Source: Heliocybe sulcata (taxonomy: Eukaryota; Basidiomycota; Agaricomycetes; Gloeophyllales; Gloeophyllaceae). From it: 64,000 nt of DNA. The notes under the pieces are model-generated. The model was not told the origin of the DNA, ran no database searches, and was given only the letters and a program-made list of their open reading frames with translations. Below, in pieces: positions 47,927 to 58,564 of the stretch. The stretch is from the NCBI GenBank assembly GCA_004369045.1, contig ML213504.1, positions 1,722,894-1,786,893 of the forward strand. The letters are read 5' to 3'. How positions within the stretch are numbered: the stretch's first letter is position 1; the number at the start of each line of letters is the position of its first letter. The position numbers were made by a program, and so were the translations under genes.

Positions 47927-50073
47927 ATGTCTGGCCTCCAACTCAACCTTCCAGATTACCTTAAGGAGACAAGAAGGCTGAAGAGAGGGGAGCAGGGGAA
48001 GGAGAATCACAGTTTGTTACAAGGAAAGAAGAGAAAGAGGGGCGCGAAAGGAGCGGCATTAACGCTGGATGGCCATCCTGCTCAGAAGAAACTGAAGCAA
48101 GCAAAGTTTTCCTTTGGAGATGAGTCGTCAGGGCTTCTGGCGATACCGAAAAGAGCTTCGGCACTCGGAGCTGTCAAGGAGAACACGATGAAGGCAGAGT
48201 CGTCACAGACACCCGGCGCAAGTCGATCGACAGGGCTTAAGCGCGTCCGTCTCGAGACGCCGCAATCCCTTGCCCGGCCCATTACTCGGCTTTCCAAGGT
48301 CATCCGAGAAAGCAAGACTTTACATCGCGCAGATGAGGAGGATGGCACACTCAAAGCTTCTCCAATCCGTCCACCTATCCGGACCCCGAAGTCTACTAAG
48401 CTAGGCGTAGTGCCCACAATCCCTACACCTCCGTCTAGTGCATGCTGTAGGTATGGTGACTCTGAAACCGATGTAGTGGGGGCCTCCTACGCCGAAGCAT
48501 CATCATCATTCAACTCCCCTGCATCTGTCACTCGAACGGAAGCAGACGAGACACTCCGGTCTCTTCCTAGAACACCCTTACGTTGTCGATCTAACAGGCT
48601 CCATTCTGGAGAGTCTGAAATTGTACCCGAGACTCCACCTAGACGCGTGGCGACTCAGGAGGACCATGGAGTAAAAGAGTTAGACTCGAATGTTGCCTTC
48701 GAGTTACTGTCTTCATCTCCTGGTCATATATCCGACCCATTCGGGCCCATCAGCGTAGCAACCACGGACGATCTGTTCTGTGACGCCACAGCATCGCAAG
48801 AATCTCTACGCAGTATCAATGAAAGCAACGACGATCCGTCAAGCCGCCTTGTCGTCCCATCTTCTCAGTCTTACGAACAATCTTTACCTCTGGTCACGGG
48901 CCGTGCCATCCCGCTTCCATCGGAATCGCCCAGGAGAGCTTGCATTGTCCTTGGTGACTGGACGGCGCCACCAATTGAGCGGGACCCCGCAGGAGAAAGG
49001 CATGGGTCTTCCTCCACTGAAGTTGTTCCATCCTCGCAAACTCAGGAGTGTACCCCACCCGAGTTGCTAACGCCACCGTCATCCGCGCACGGCAAATGCC
49101 CAATACTGGGGAGCAAAGAAAGTTCTGGGTCTGTACCTACGTCGCAAACTCAAACTGAAGAAGAACTCGTTCTACCTGAGGAGCGTCCGCGGACGTCTTG
49201 CGAGCCCGCTCTCAGCCCTATGAGGCGCACAAGTATACTGGACGTGCTGATTGAGAATCCGTGAGTTACCTTTTGCTCTGCCCGTCGATCCTCGCTTGAG
49301 CAAAGCCCATTAGCATTCAAAGTTTCCCGGGAACAAGTCCTAGCAGCCCGGAAAGAATCGATGAAGCCAAGCAACCCGGTAGCGTCAACACTGAGGAGCA
49401 GTCTGTGCTTCAACTTTATACTTCTCCTCTTCGTGCACCCTCCTGCTATACTCAGTCCTCCAGTCAGCTACCACTTAGTACCCAAAGCACTTCTACCCTT
49501 GCTTCCCCTGCACGCGAGTTCAGGGATATGTTCGAAGAAGAGCCCACTTGGCTGCGGTCCCTCAGTCGGCTGAGCTCGATTGAGCCCACTTCCCAAGGTT
49601 CGGGCGAAATTGATGAGACAGTCCTCGACAACGTGCTGCAGGGTACACCGTCCAAGTCACAAAGTGGTGCCGAGTCCGTCACAGAGCCCGAGTCTCCTGA
49701 GGCCATGAAGAAGTTCTTGGAGGAAGTCAAGCAAAAGCGGAGACTACGTAAAGGCGGCAGCCTTAGGACGAGTCTTGAGGATTTAGCGCCGTTGCATCAT
49801 TCCGAGGGTCCTGCTGGGGGCGAACTGGATCACCGCGGCAAACGCGCACCTATCGATGCGAAGCAGTCATCCACTGCATATTGTGACAAATCGGATGAGG
49901 AGTTTACGTGTAGCATCCCGAGCATCTCGGGTATGGGTATGGATTTCAGCAGTACTCTCGATTCAGAAAGTGTTTCCCAATATTCATCTCTGCCGTCGCC
50001 GATGAAGAGATTCCTTGCGGGGTTCAAAGGCGATGGGAGCTATCCTGACGACTTCCCTGAATCGTTACGGTAG
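47927..50073 (+). CDS. Unknown SQ/TQ-rich, disordered nuclear-type protein
   Basis: Two exons (47927-49260 and 49314-50073) join in frame to 697 aa. I do not recognise the family. The N-terminus MSGLQLNLPDYLKETRRLKR is short and helical and may be the only ordered conserved element. Next come basic patches (KKRKRGAKG, AQKKLKQAKFSF) that look like a nuclear localisation signal. The rest is Ser/Pro/Thr-rich, with repeated VPSSQ/VPTSQTQ and EIVPETPP-type motifs, several SQ and TQ dipeptides (candidate ATM/ATR-type kinase sites) and TP/SP sites. The tail contains an aromatic/acidic helix-like EEEPTWLRSLSRLSSIEP and PEAMKKFLEEVKQKRRLRK. The promoter shared with DUT1 and the SQ/TQ content suggest a replication or DNA-damage role; this is inference. 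Confidence 0.8.
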
Positions 50074-50571
50074 AATTAGGTCAAGGCCTACTGGTTGGTT
50101 ATTTCCGGATCCTGATAGAACCATACGGTTTTACCACTTGGTCGCCATCATATGCATTATCCATACTGCTTGTGTAGACATAATTATTGTAATATTTGTT
50201 GTAGCGGATGATAATCCTAGGTTGCACGCGCGCTACTTTTAGAGTCGATATCTGAATGTTACTGAGTCACACCCCTCCTCCTGGACCGTATCGCATTTTC
50301 AGTGACTTGCTTGATCAATTGAACTGCCTGCCATTTCTATGCCATTTCTACGGTCGAAGTACTAAGTACCGGCGCCCTGTGACCGGTTGACCTGCGAGCT
50401 ACAGCCATGATGGCATTTGTCAACGTGGCTGGCTTACTTACACGCTCGTACTACAGCACGGTGCCGCCGCCTGGGCGTCTAGACGTCTATGCATATGACT
50501 CGAGCGCTTCCCGGTCCTGCGGCCAAATCACAAGCGCATAATTTAGAGGCCGCAGAGAACTGGCTTTCAAT
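50074..50571. other. Intergenic region upstream of the DUF4139 gene
   Basis: About 500 bp without coding potential. The first part is T/A-rich (3'UTR of the preceding gene). The segment from about 50340 on contains the promoter of the following gene. Nothing further is recognised. Confidence 0.45.
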
Positions 50572-52687
50572 ATGGCCTCCACCACGTTAAGCATCCTTGC
50601 CCGCGAACACCCTATCAAGTCGGTTACGGTATTCCGAGTCAAGGCTTCAAAGGATAGTAACTTCGGGCAGGACAACAATGCCACCCAGAAAGCCGAGGTG
50701 ACCCGTACATTCACGGTCGATCTCCAAGTACGGCCCCATTCGATCTCTACGGCTTTTGCTCACGGCCTCACATCGATTCTTCAACTAGGCCGGGCAGAAC
50801 GAGGTCAACATTACTGGTTTGTCTGGTCGGATTGATACTCGGTCAGTACGGGTATCAGGCTTAGGCGATAATGCCAGCCTTTTCGATGTCATGTGCACTG
50901 TCGGCGAGGGCACGAACACGACGAGCTCTGATGGATCCGAAACTCTTCGCCTTCTGCGGGCCAAGAAATCCATCCTCGAAGATCAGAGACATGTCAGGGA
51001 GCGGGAGGCAGAACTCTTGATGAATTATGGGAAGACGCTTCAGGGCGACCATGTCACGCCGATTCAGATGACCGCTTTCTTGGACAGTTTCCTCGAAAGG
51101 GGCGTCAAAAATTCGGAGGCGAAGTCAGACCTGACGGAGCGTATTGCTGAAGTTGACCGCCAGATTCAAGAAGAGATGAAGAAGGCGTCTTCAAGAGTTG
51201 GTCAGGCAAATAGCCAAGTGACCGTCGTCATAGCTTCGGAAGCTGGTGGTCCAGCCGAACTCACTCTAACCTACAGTATGTACATCCAGAACGCATTGAA
51301 GCCTTGTCTCACGTCCTCGATAACAGTTGTTAGCCATGCTGCATGGGAACCCGTCTATGACCTGTTCGCCACGACGGATAAAGGAGCACCAATGCCATCC
51401 GTAGGCCTTGATTATCGTGCTCGCATATGGCAGAGCACGGGCGAAGACTGGAATAACACCAAGCTAGTCTTGAGCACAGCGACATCTGATTCCGTTTCGG
51501 ACGGCGTTCCAGACCTGGATGCCCTCAAAATCAAGGTTGTATTGGGCCCAGGTCAGGCATTATTTGGACAGCCGCGACAGGTCGCGCCCGCTGATAGGTA
51601 CCGGGTACAAGGCCCTGCGCCTCCCGCTACAACTCTATTCGGACCCACACAGTCTTTCGGGAGTACCACTGGAGCCCTCTTTGGTGGTGCCGCACCTTCT
51701 GCGCCACGCACCTTTGGTGCGGCTCCTGCGCCCGCGCCCTTTGGTAGAGCTGCTGCGTCGTCCGAACGGCCAGATAGTGAAGATGATCCCGAAGTTGGCT
51801 TCGTTGACGTGCCAGAACCTGCGCCCATCTCCGAGCCCGCAACCACAGTCAGCGTCAGTCCGTTCTCGACGCTTTACAAGGTTGATCGTAGTGCTACGAT
51901 ACCAAGTGACGGGAAAGCACACCAGGTGCTCATAGCTTGCCTAACGTTTGATGCGGGCGTCTCGCGCATTGCAGTTCCGCGGAAGAAACCAGTTGCTTAT
52001 CTGAAGGTGATTATCAATTCAGTGGTATTATAGCTTCGCGTTTAACTGAAAGCGCTCGATTTCCAGTGTCGGGTAAAGAACACAAGCGACTACCGATTGC
52101 TTCCAGGCTCTGTTAGGGTCTTTTTTGATAAAGGGTATGTTTCCACAGCGTACATAGGGGTGAGTCATGCCAATTGTCTATACGCGCGGCCTATGCTGAG
52201 TCTGGACCAGGATGTTAACGCTGGCGACAGTTTCGACTGCCTTCTGGGCATGGATACTTCCATCCACCTGTCGTATAGGCGTAGCTCTTCCACTGTCAAA
52301 GAAACTCGGAACGCATTCAGCGAGCAATTCAAGATAACAACGTACTCCGTCGAGACGGTCATTCGGAACAAGCACCGCTCTAGTATATCCGAACTCGTTG
52401 TGCGTGATGCGGTTCCGCATCGCAGCGCCACGTCTGCAGGTCTGGGCGAGAACGTCAAAATCGTATTGAGGGAGCCTGCTGCGCTTGCCGACGCAAAACC
52501 TGGCGAGGTGAAGGAAGTAGGCGACAAGGGTCTCAAAGTACGATGGGTAGGCATGGGTGATCAGATGGAAGGAGAATATGTATGGGAATGCAAGCTTGAT
52601 GCCAACGAGGAGATCAAGTTTACGGTGAAATACGAGATCAAGGCTCCGGCGGACTTCGCTTTGCACGAGACCGTTATCTCAAAATGA
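50572..52687 (+). CDS. MuiA/DUF4139-family protein (mucoidy inhibitor A-like) with an FG-rich insert
   Basis: Member of the DUF4140/DUF4139 family found in fungi and bacteria; molecular function unknown. At least four exons from the ATG at 50572. The N-terminal DUF4140 part has PIKSVTVFRVKA and NITGLSGRIDTRSVRVSG, followed by a coiled-coil region (ILEDQRHVREREAELL ... EVDRQIQEEMKKASS). Then the DUF4139 part: LTLTYIVSHAAWEPVYDLF, YRARIWQSTGEDWNNTKLVLSTA, PVAYLKCRVKNTSDYRLLPGS, FDCLLGMDTSIHLSY and VVRDAVPHRS, ending DFALHETVISK. Between the two halves of DUF4139 lies an insert of about 120 residues rich in Ala, Pro and FG dipeptides (ALFGQ, LFGPTQSFG, ALFGG, TFGAA, PFGRA) and an acidic stretch. 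Confidence 0.88.
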
Positions 52688-52911
52688 GATGTTTCCGACG
52701 TGTTAAACCTGATATGTACTTAGTAGTGTCTGTTATATAGTCATGACATCTTTTCCTCCTGCCCTCTCAACATGGCAGAGGGAGACGCCACAAGTGCCAC
52801 CCATGTGAATTTAGGCTTTGCTTTATCTGCTAGATCTGAGATCCATAATAGTTATTGACCGGCTCGATAGCAGCTTGGACGCAATCTCTTCTCGAGTCAA
52901 CACAGTCCAAC

Positions 52912-54335
52912 ATGCCTGGTCGTCTTCAACACAAAGTAAGCGGATGTATCCTAGCTCTGATTCAAGCTGTGCTGAAATTCCATGTACCCTAGGCGGCTCT
53001 CATTACCGGTGCTGGATCGTAAGCCGGACTAGCTGATGGCGTCTGCTCCTCCTGACTGTGCATACGACCCTCATCGTAGAGGCATCGGACTTGAATCATC
53101 TATACTATTTGCTTCAGAGGGCGCCAATGTCTTGCTCGTGGACATCAACCTGGAGGCAGCCCAGAAGGGCGCACAGCTCATCTCCCAGAAGTACTCTAAC
53201 ATCAAGGCGATAGCTACAAAGGCTGATGTCGGGAAGGAAGATGATATCAAAGCCGCTGTAGACAAGGCGGTGAAGGAATTTGGCAGGTTAGATGTGATGG
53301 TACGGCCTACCGTTCAATTTGTACCTTCACCGTATGACGATCTCTGTGGTAGTTCAACAATGCAGGTCCGGAGACACATCGGATGACAGTGATATGTGAG
53401 ACTGAAAAAATTCCTAGGTATCATGCACCCTGCCGACGACAATGCTCTTAACACCGAAGAGCGCATCTGGGATCTCACCATGCAGATCAACCTGAAAGGT
53501 GTCTGGTGGGGCTGCAAGTACGCGATCCTCGCTATGCGCGAGAACCCTACGGATGAGCCCAAGGGTCTGCGCACCGGGGGAAGCATAATAAACACCGCAA
53601 GCTTTGTCGCGAGCATGGGTGCTGCGACTCCACAGCTGGCCTGTAAGTCATCCGAAATATGCTGATTCAACCACTGATGACTGAATTCCTTGTCCCCAAG
53701 ACACTGCCTCCAAGGTAATACAAGATGATAAGCGGTATCATCTATTACCTGGTGTCTTACAGTCTTCATCCAGGGCGCTGTACTTGCTATGACGAGAGAG
53801 CTTGCCATGGTTCATGCCCGCGAGGGCATCCGATTCAACTCCATATCCCCGTAAGCGCATCCACGAGCTTGTGATCCTCGACGCATTCTCAACCTTGTTG
53901 GCACTGAACAGAGGACCTCTGAAGACGCGTAAGTTGCTGCACTTGAATGAACGCCACCATACTAAGTTCCTGCAGCTCTTCTTATGGACTTCCTGAACAC
54001 TGAGGAGAAGCGTAACCGCCGAATGGTCCATCTCCCCATGGGCCGTTTCGGCGAGGCAGTCGAAGTCGCGAAGGGCGCCCTCTTCCGTGAGTAACAGGCA
54101 CAAACATTGTAGCGGCCTAGTTATTGACGGCTCCTTCTGCTTGACAGTTGCTACCGACGAGTCAAGCTACATGACTGTGAGCTTCTGGACAAGTGTATCA
54201 ACGTGAACTAGCATGCTAATTTCCCTTTCCTTGCTCCAGGGATTCGACTTCAAAGTGGATGGTGGCCTGTCCTCGTGTTATGTCACTCCAGTGGGAGAGC
54301 CTGCGCTGGCTCCCCCGGCTAGTCTCATTTCTTGA
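52912..54335 (+). CDS. Short-chain dehydrogenase/reductase (classical SDR)
   Basis: NAD(P)-dependent oxidoreductase with a Rossmann fold. About eight exons from the ATG at 52912 (MPGRLQHK). AALITGAGSRGIGLESS forms the dinucleotide motif TGxxxGIG, followed by VLLVDINLEAAQ (acidic residue favouring NAD) and DVGKEDDI. FNNAGIMHP (NNAG) follows after two small introns, then INLKGVWWGCKYAI, GSIINTASFVASMG (catalytic Ser) and AYTASKGAVLAMTRELA (YxxxK catalytic pair split by introns). The end is FKVDGGLSSCYVTP, stop at 54333. A tiny exon holds YTASK. The nearest families are fungal SDRs of sugar or alcohol type; the substrate is unknown. All catalytic residues are present. Confidence 0.88.
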
Positions 54336-54668
54336 AAGAAACTCGAGAAGTGTAATGCTCTTGACCTTTCGAGGTTATCATAGACGATCTGTATCCACAA
54401 ACCCCCTCCACGTTGGTTGAAGCTGTATTTTCTCATGCGATAGATAGAAGGCATAGTACCAAGAATGCAAACAGCTCCCTCCGCTGGACTTACTCGGTAT
54501 AGACTAAATTTGAGAGAGGTCACAACCTGATAGGAATAAATGTCTTGTCCGTAGGGAAATCGCTTGAGATAGTACAGCAGTAACAATCATACAACAAGCC
54601 ACATGCATCAAAGGTACATACATGAATATTTCACGAGATGAAATGAAAGACGGTAGCTCCATCACGGA
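54336..54668. other. Convergent 3' region between the SDR and Mpo1-like genes
   Basis: About 330 bp with no coding potential, AT-richer than its surroundings. It probably holds the 3'UTRs of the two convergent genes. Confidence 0.45.
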
Positions 54669-55509
54669 TTACAGCTCTTTCTTACCAACAGCCTTCTCCT
54701 GGCCCTTGATCCTGGCCAACTCAGCCTCGACCTGCTGGTCCAGCTTCTTTTGGAGCTCCGGCCTGTAACCGAGCTTGAAGAGGTATTCGAGGTGGACGAA
54801 GAACGGAGCGAGGACGACCGCTAGAAGTGTGGAGACCATCATGGGCATGCCGAGCAGAGGTTATCACTGGAGGAGCACGCACCCCCGAGCAGATTATCAA
54901 GCAGCGCAGGAGCGCGCTTCTCCGCAGCACCGTGGCCGACGAACTGAGCAATCCAGGACACGCCGTGAAGCATGGCAGCTTGCTTCAAGTGATCAGGGCC
55001 GTTCTTGACATAGGCAATGGCTGTCATGGTTTGCAGAGCAAGTTGAGGTGTGTACAGGAGCTGTGGAATTCGCAGCTGAATTAGAGAAGCAGGGGAGGGA
55101 ATCGAAGGCAGCATATACACACAGCAGCGACAGGTTCAAGCGTCAAGAAGTAAAGCCAATAAGCGATTGCGTGCACGGAGGCCCAGTTTAGTTCGAAGCG
55201 AAGGTAAGGACCGAATTGCTGCTGAATTGATGGGAACCAGGACGGAGTCGGGAGAGTGGTCGCCATCGCAGAGAATGTCCTGTTCCGTGCAATGGGCATG
55301 GGTACATCGTTTAGACTGGGCTCTCGAGATATAAACTCACCAGAACAGAAGAGGAACACAGATCATATGAATAGCTACATTGACCGAATTGTGGTGGTAA
55401 GCGCCGTAGAACGTAAGCTTGTGTGCGTCGAATGTCAGTAGGTCCCAATGCGCCTGTGCACACTAACCTGATGCTCGACGTCGAAAAGCTTTGATTTTGT
55501 GCTTGCCAT
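54669..55509 (-). CDS. MPO1: Mpo1-like (DUF962/YGL010w) ER membrane protein
   Basis: Relative of yeast Mpo1, an Fe2+-dependent dioxygenase in the ER that alpha-oxidises 2-hydroxy fatty acids in phytosphingosine breakdown. Four or five exons from the ATG at 55509: [14 protein letters not shown], then [26 protein letters not shown], which holds the family pattern Y-x2-YH-x5-N-x3-H with the putative metal-binding histidines. Later exons give [47 protein letters not shown] (another conserved H-x7-QF-x-GH block) and [20 protein letters not shown]. The tail is [14 protein letters not shown] and ends VGKKEL. The last four residues KKEL fit the dilysine KKxx ER-retrieval rule, consistent with an ER location. 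Stop at 54669. Confidence 0.88.
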
Positions 55510-55809
55510 TGCGTGCAGCTAGGTGGTCGTGCGTCAAGATGCGAGGCTGGGAACGTACAGAGTGAACTCACCTATATAGGTGCTAGAATGTGATGCTTCG
55601 AGTGTTCTCGGAGCGGGCGAGATCTGCGAGACCGGCTAGACGGAGCCCGACTGGGGAAATTGTGGCATGTGGAAAAGCACGTGGTACCCAATTGCGATCT
55701 AGATTCGAGTCAGATTGAAGTCACCGTACACAACTCTGCTTGTATACAGGAAATCGGACGTGTCTGGCTTCAGTCTAACACTAGAAAACAACCCCTTAGT
55801 CTCTCTAAA

Positions 55810-57460
55810 ATGTCTTCAGCTGCCGGGCCACCACCTGAGGATGCTGGGCAATCTAGTGCACCGCCAGGGACACCTCCAGTCAAGAGCCAGAAGCAAATGA
55901 CCAAAGCAGAGAGGCGCGAAATACAAGAAAGACAGAGGGCAGCCAAGGCTGAAAAGGCCGCACAAAATCAATCCAAAAATCCAGGAAAGTCGTCAAATAA
56001 GCCCGCTCAGACCTCCAAAGAAAGCGCTCCTGCACCGAGGAAAGTCAGCAAGCCGGCTGAGGCTGCGCCGAGGGGTGCCCAAGGGGCCGCAGGACAGTCA
56101 AAAGACACGAAAACCGGTGGAGAGGACAAGCCTGCCCATACAAGAGGGCTACGGATCTTTTCGCATTTTGGGCTGCCGAAACCGACGAGTCACAAGGGCG
56201 AAGTGCATCCTGCTATTGTACGGCTAGGCTTGCAGTTTTCCGAATTCAAAATTACCGGTGCGAATGCGAGGTGTATAGCGACTCTAACTTCATTCAAGAC
56301 CGTACGCTGAGCTTGTTTGTACCTCTGCTGGGAATGTATTAACATGACCAGGTTATCCAAGACTATGTCACCCCGCCAAACAACACGCTTTCACGACATC
56401 TCATGACATACCTATCCCCGCAGATCAGTTACCTTGTCAATGTACGCCCGATGTCCGTGACGATGGGCAATGCTATCCGCCAGCTTAAGCTGGACATCAG
56501 CGGGACGGACATTGATCTCCCTGAGCAAGATGTAAGTCACTGTGACACCAAGGCCATGGACTCCTCTGAACATAATGATTCCAGGCAAAAGATGCACTAT
56601 GTGGTAAAATTGACACGTACATCCGCGACCGGATTATTGCTGCAGACCAAGTTATCGAGGAGACAGCAGGCAATAAGATCAAAGACGGGGATGCCATCTT
56701 GACATACGCAAGGTAATCCATAATACTGGTTTTCGCACCGGGGCTTACATTAAGCTATGCTATAGATCGTCGGTTGTCGAGAAGGTGCTGTTGGCGGCAT
56801 ACGCAGACGGCAAAGAGTTCACTGTTACAGTTGTCGATTCACGACCCATGCTCGAAGGCAAGTTGCCCAATCTCTCTCGATCCCAATCCCGGCCCCAGCA
56901 AACCGACTCACCTTACTTCGCCTTATAGGCAAGAAACTGCTGAAAGTCCTGTCCTCCGCAGGCATCCAATGCACGTACCTACTGCTTCCGGCTGTCGGCT
57001 CTGTTATCACTGAGATCTCAATGGTCCTCGTCGGCGCACACTCGCTGCACTCAAATGGGGCGGTATTCTCAAGAGCGGGCACGGCTCTGGTAGCGATGAT
57101 GGCGAAGCAGCACTCTGTCCCGGTTGTGGTGTGTTGCGAGACGTACAAGTTCTCAGAGACAGTCCAGCTAGACAGTTTCGCAAGGAATGAACTAGGTATG
57201 TGATGCATAATCTTTAGCGTGTCGGTCTCTGCGAGTGCTGACAGTGTGCGGTAGCTCCGCTCGAGCTCTTCAAGTCATTCCCACGAAATAACGAAGAGGA
57301 CTCGTCGTCGCTTGGTGACCGACCGAATCTCCAGATTCTAAACCCGCTCTATGACCTAACTCCTCCTTCGAGCATCACGGCCGTCGTCACTGAGGTCGGC
57401 GTCATTCCCCCCAGCTCGATCAGCTCGATCCCTCTTGCTCTCGGCAGGACCATCCTGTAA
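55810..57460 (+). CDS. GCD2: Translation initiation factor eIF2B subunit delta
   Basis: Regulatory subunit of the eIF2 guanine-nucleotide exchange factor; part of the alpha/beta/delta subcomplex that senses phosphorylated eIF2. Exons join from the ATG at 55810. A long Lys/Glu/Ala/Pro-rich extension (TKAERREIQERQRAAKAEKAA) is typical of the delta subunit. Then come GLRIFSHFGLPKP, VIQDYVTPPNNTLSRHLMTYLSPQISYL and the Rossmann-like domain with VDSRPMLEGKKLLKVLSSAGI. TYLLLPAVGSVITEISMVLVGAHSLHSNGAVFSRAGTA is the signature with Asn and Gly of the family. Last are VPVVVCCETYKFSETVQLDSFARNE and LNPLYDLTPPSSITAVVTEVG. Stop at 57458. Several introns of about 50 nt. Confidence 0.94.
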
Positions 57461-57620
57461 CTGAAGATATCTCGCTTCAGCCTCCGTCTTGTTTGTAGCA
57501 TATCCTTCATGCCAATTCGTGAGCAAGTAGCAATACATGTATTAGGAATTATAAGTAGAGATACATAGTTGTGTATATCTAGATTGTATTGGTATCCGCT
57601 GTCGAGGCGCGATGGGATGA

Positions 57621-58394
57621 TTACAGCTCCTTCTTGGCTTTCGAGCTCTCTTGTTGCTCTACGAACTTCTTCTCGATCCACTCAAATGCGCGTTCGGTAG
57701 CTGTCTCTACGGGGTGGTCGAAGAGGTATGGGAGAACGGGGACGATGGCGAGGCCAGTGAGTGTTGGGCCCCATGCTTTCACGCGCGGGTTCTTCGCGTT
57801 TACGAAGGCTTTCTTGGCTTGGTTGACCGCCGTGTGTATTGTGAATGCAGGCAGGGCCCTGATAAGTGTGTTGTGAGATTGATGAAAGGTATACGAGAGG
57901 ATTCCGCTTACATGGATGCTACTGATTGGAATATCGAACGCTTCGCCACTACCATCCCGAGCCGGGTAGGCTCAGAGAAGTGGGCCGCTTCCATAGGAGA
58001 AGGGCCCCGGCGGTGGGCTTTGAAGGCTTCATAGCTCACATCTCTAGCAAGGCGCTGAGCGTCTTGCTTACAATTCGATAGAGTATACTTACTCACCCAG
58101 CAAGATACAACCAAGATATGCCATAGGCAGCGGTGACCAGTCTCGGGGGCACAACTGGTCGAAATGCCTCGCCGATATCACTTGTCTAGACACATACAGA
58201 TAGAGTCCGTGATGCACTTGATAAATAATGATACCACTCACGTATGCAATGTACCTTTGCCCTGCAAGCAGGGCCGTTCGTAGTCGAGCACCATAGGCCA
58301 GGTAACGAACATTGGAGTCGGTCGAGTCTACGTTCTCGTCGGCGAGCCTGTCCGCGACAAGCTCGACCTTCTCGGTGATCGTCTCGTTGGCCAT
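57621..58394 (-). CDS. Mitochondrial fission process protein 1-like (MTP18/MTFP1)
   Basis: Inner mitochondrial membrane protein of the MTP18 family, linked in animals to mitochondrial division. The minus-strand exons start MANETITEKVELVADR at 58394. NVRYLAYGARLRTALLAGQRYIAY is the conserved N-terminal block. It is followed by TSDIGEAFRPVVPP, LVTAAYGISWLYLAG, DVSYEAFKAHRRGP and ALPAFTIHTAVNQAKKAF. The end is VKAWGPTLTGLAIVPVLPYLFDHPVE and EWIEKKFVEQQE. Three hydrophobic segments are expected. The C-terminus is KAKKEL, which also satisfies the dilysine rule but is more likely coincidental for a mitochondrial protein. It is divergent from the forkhead gene with a gap of about 170 bp. Confidence 0.85.
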
Positions 58395-58475
58395 CGTGTA
58401 TGGTCAGATAGGTGCAAATGTACGGTGAGGTCCACAAGAGCGTCATAAAGGCAATTTGAATCATGTGCCGCGGGG

Positions 58476-58492
58476 ACGCGTCCTGGCACGTG
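58476..58492. promoter_or_regulatory. MCB hexamer and E-box between MTP18-like and forkhead genes
   Basis: ACGCGT at 58476-58481 is followed by CACGTG at 58487-58492. Both lie in the 170-bp intergenic stretch and about 70-90 bp before the likely forkhead ATG (58565). CACGTG is bound by bHLH factors such as Cbf1 in fungi. Roles are inferred from consensus only. Confidence 0.35.
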
Positions 58493-58564
58493 CGTGGGCT
58501 TGTTTGCCGATTTTCGCCGGCGTCGCAGTCACAGCGTGCACCTTTGACTCCACCGCTGTACGCC

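Noticed and set aside
58463-58564. In-frame upstream ATG for the forkhead gene
   Set aside because: It would place the start 70 bp from the divergent MTP18 start and inside MCB/E-box sequence; the encoded residues are not FHA-like and the ATG at 58565 has a better context.
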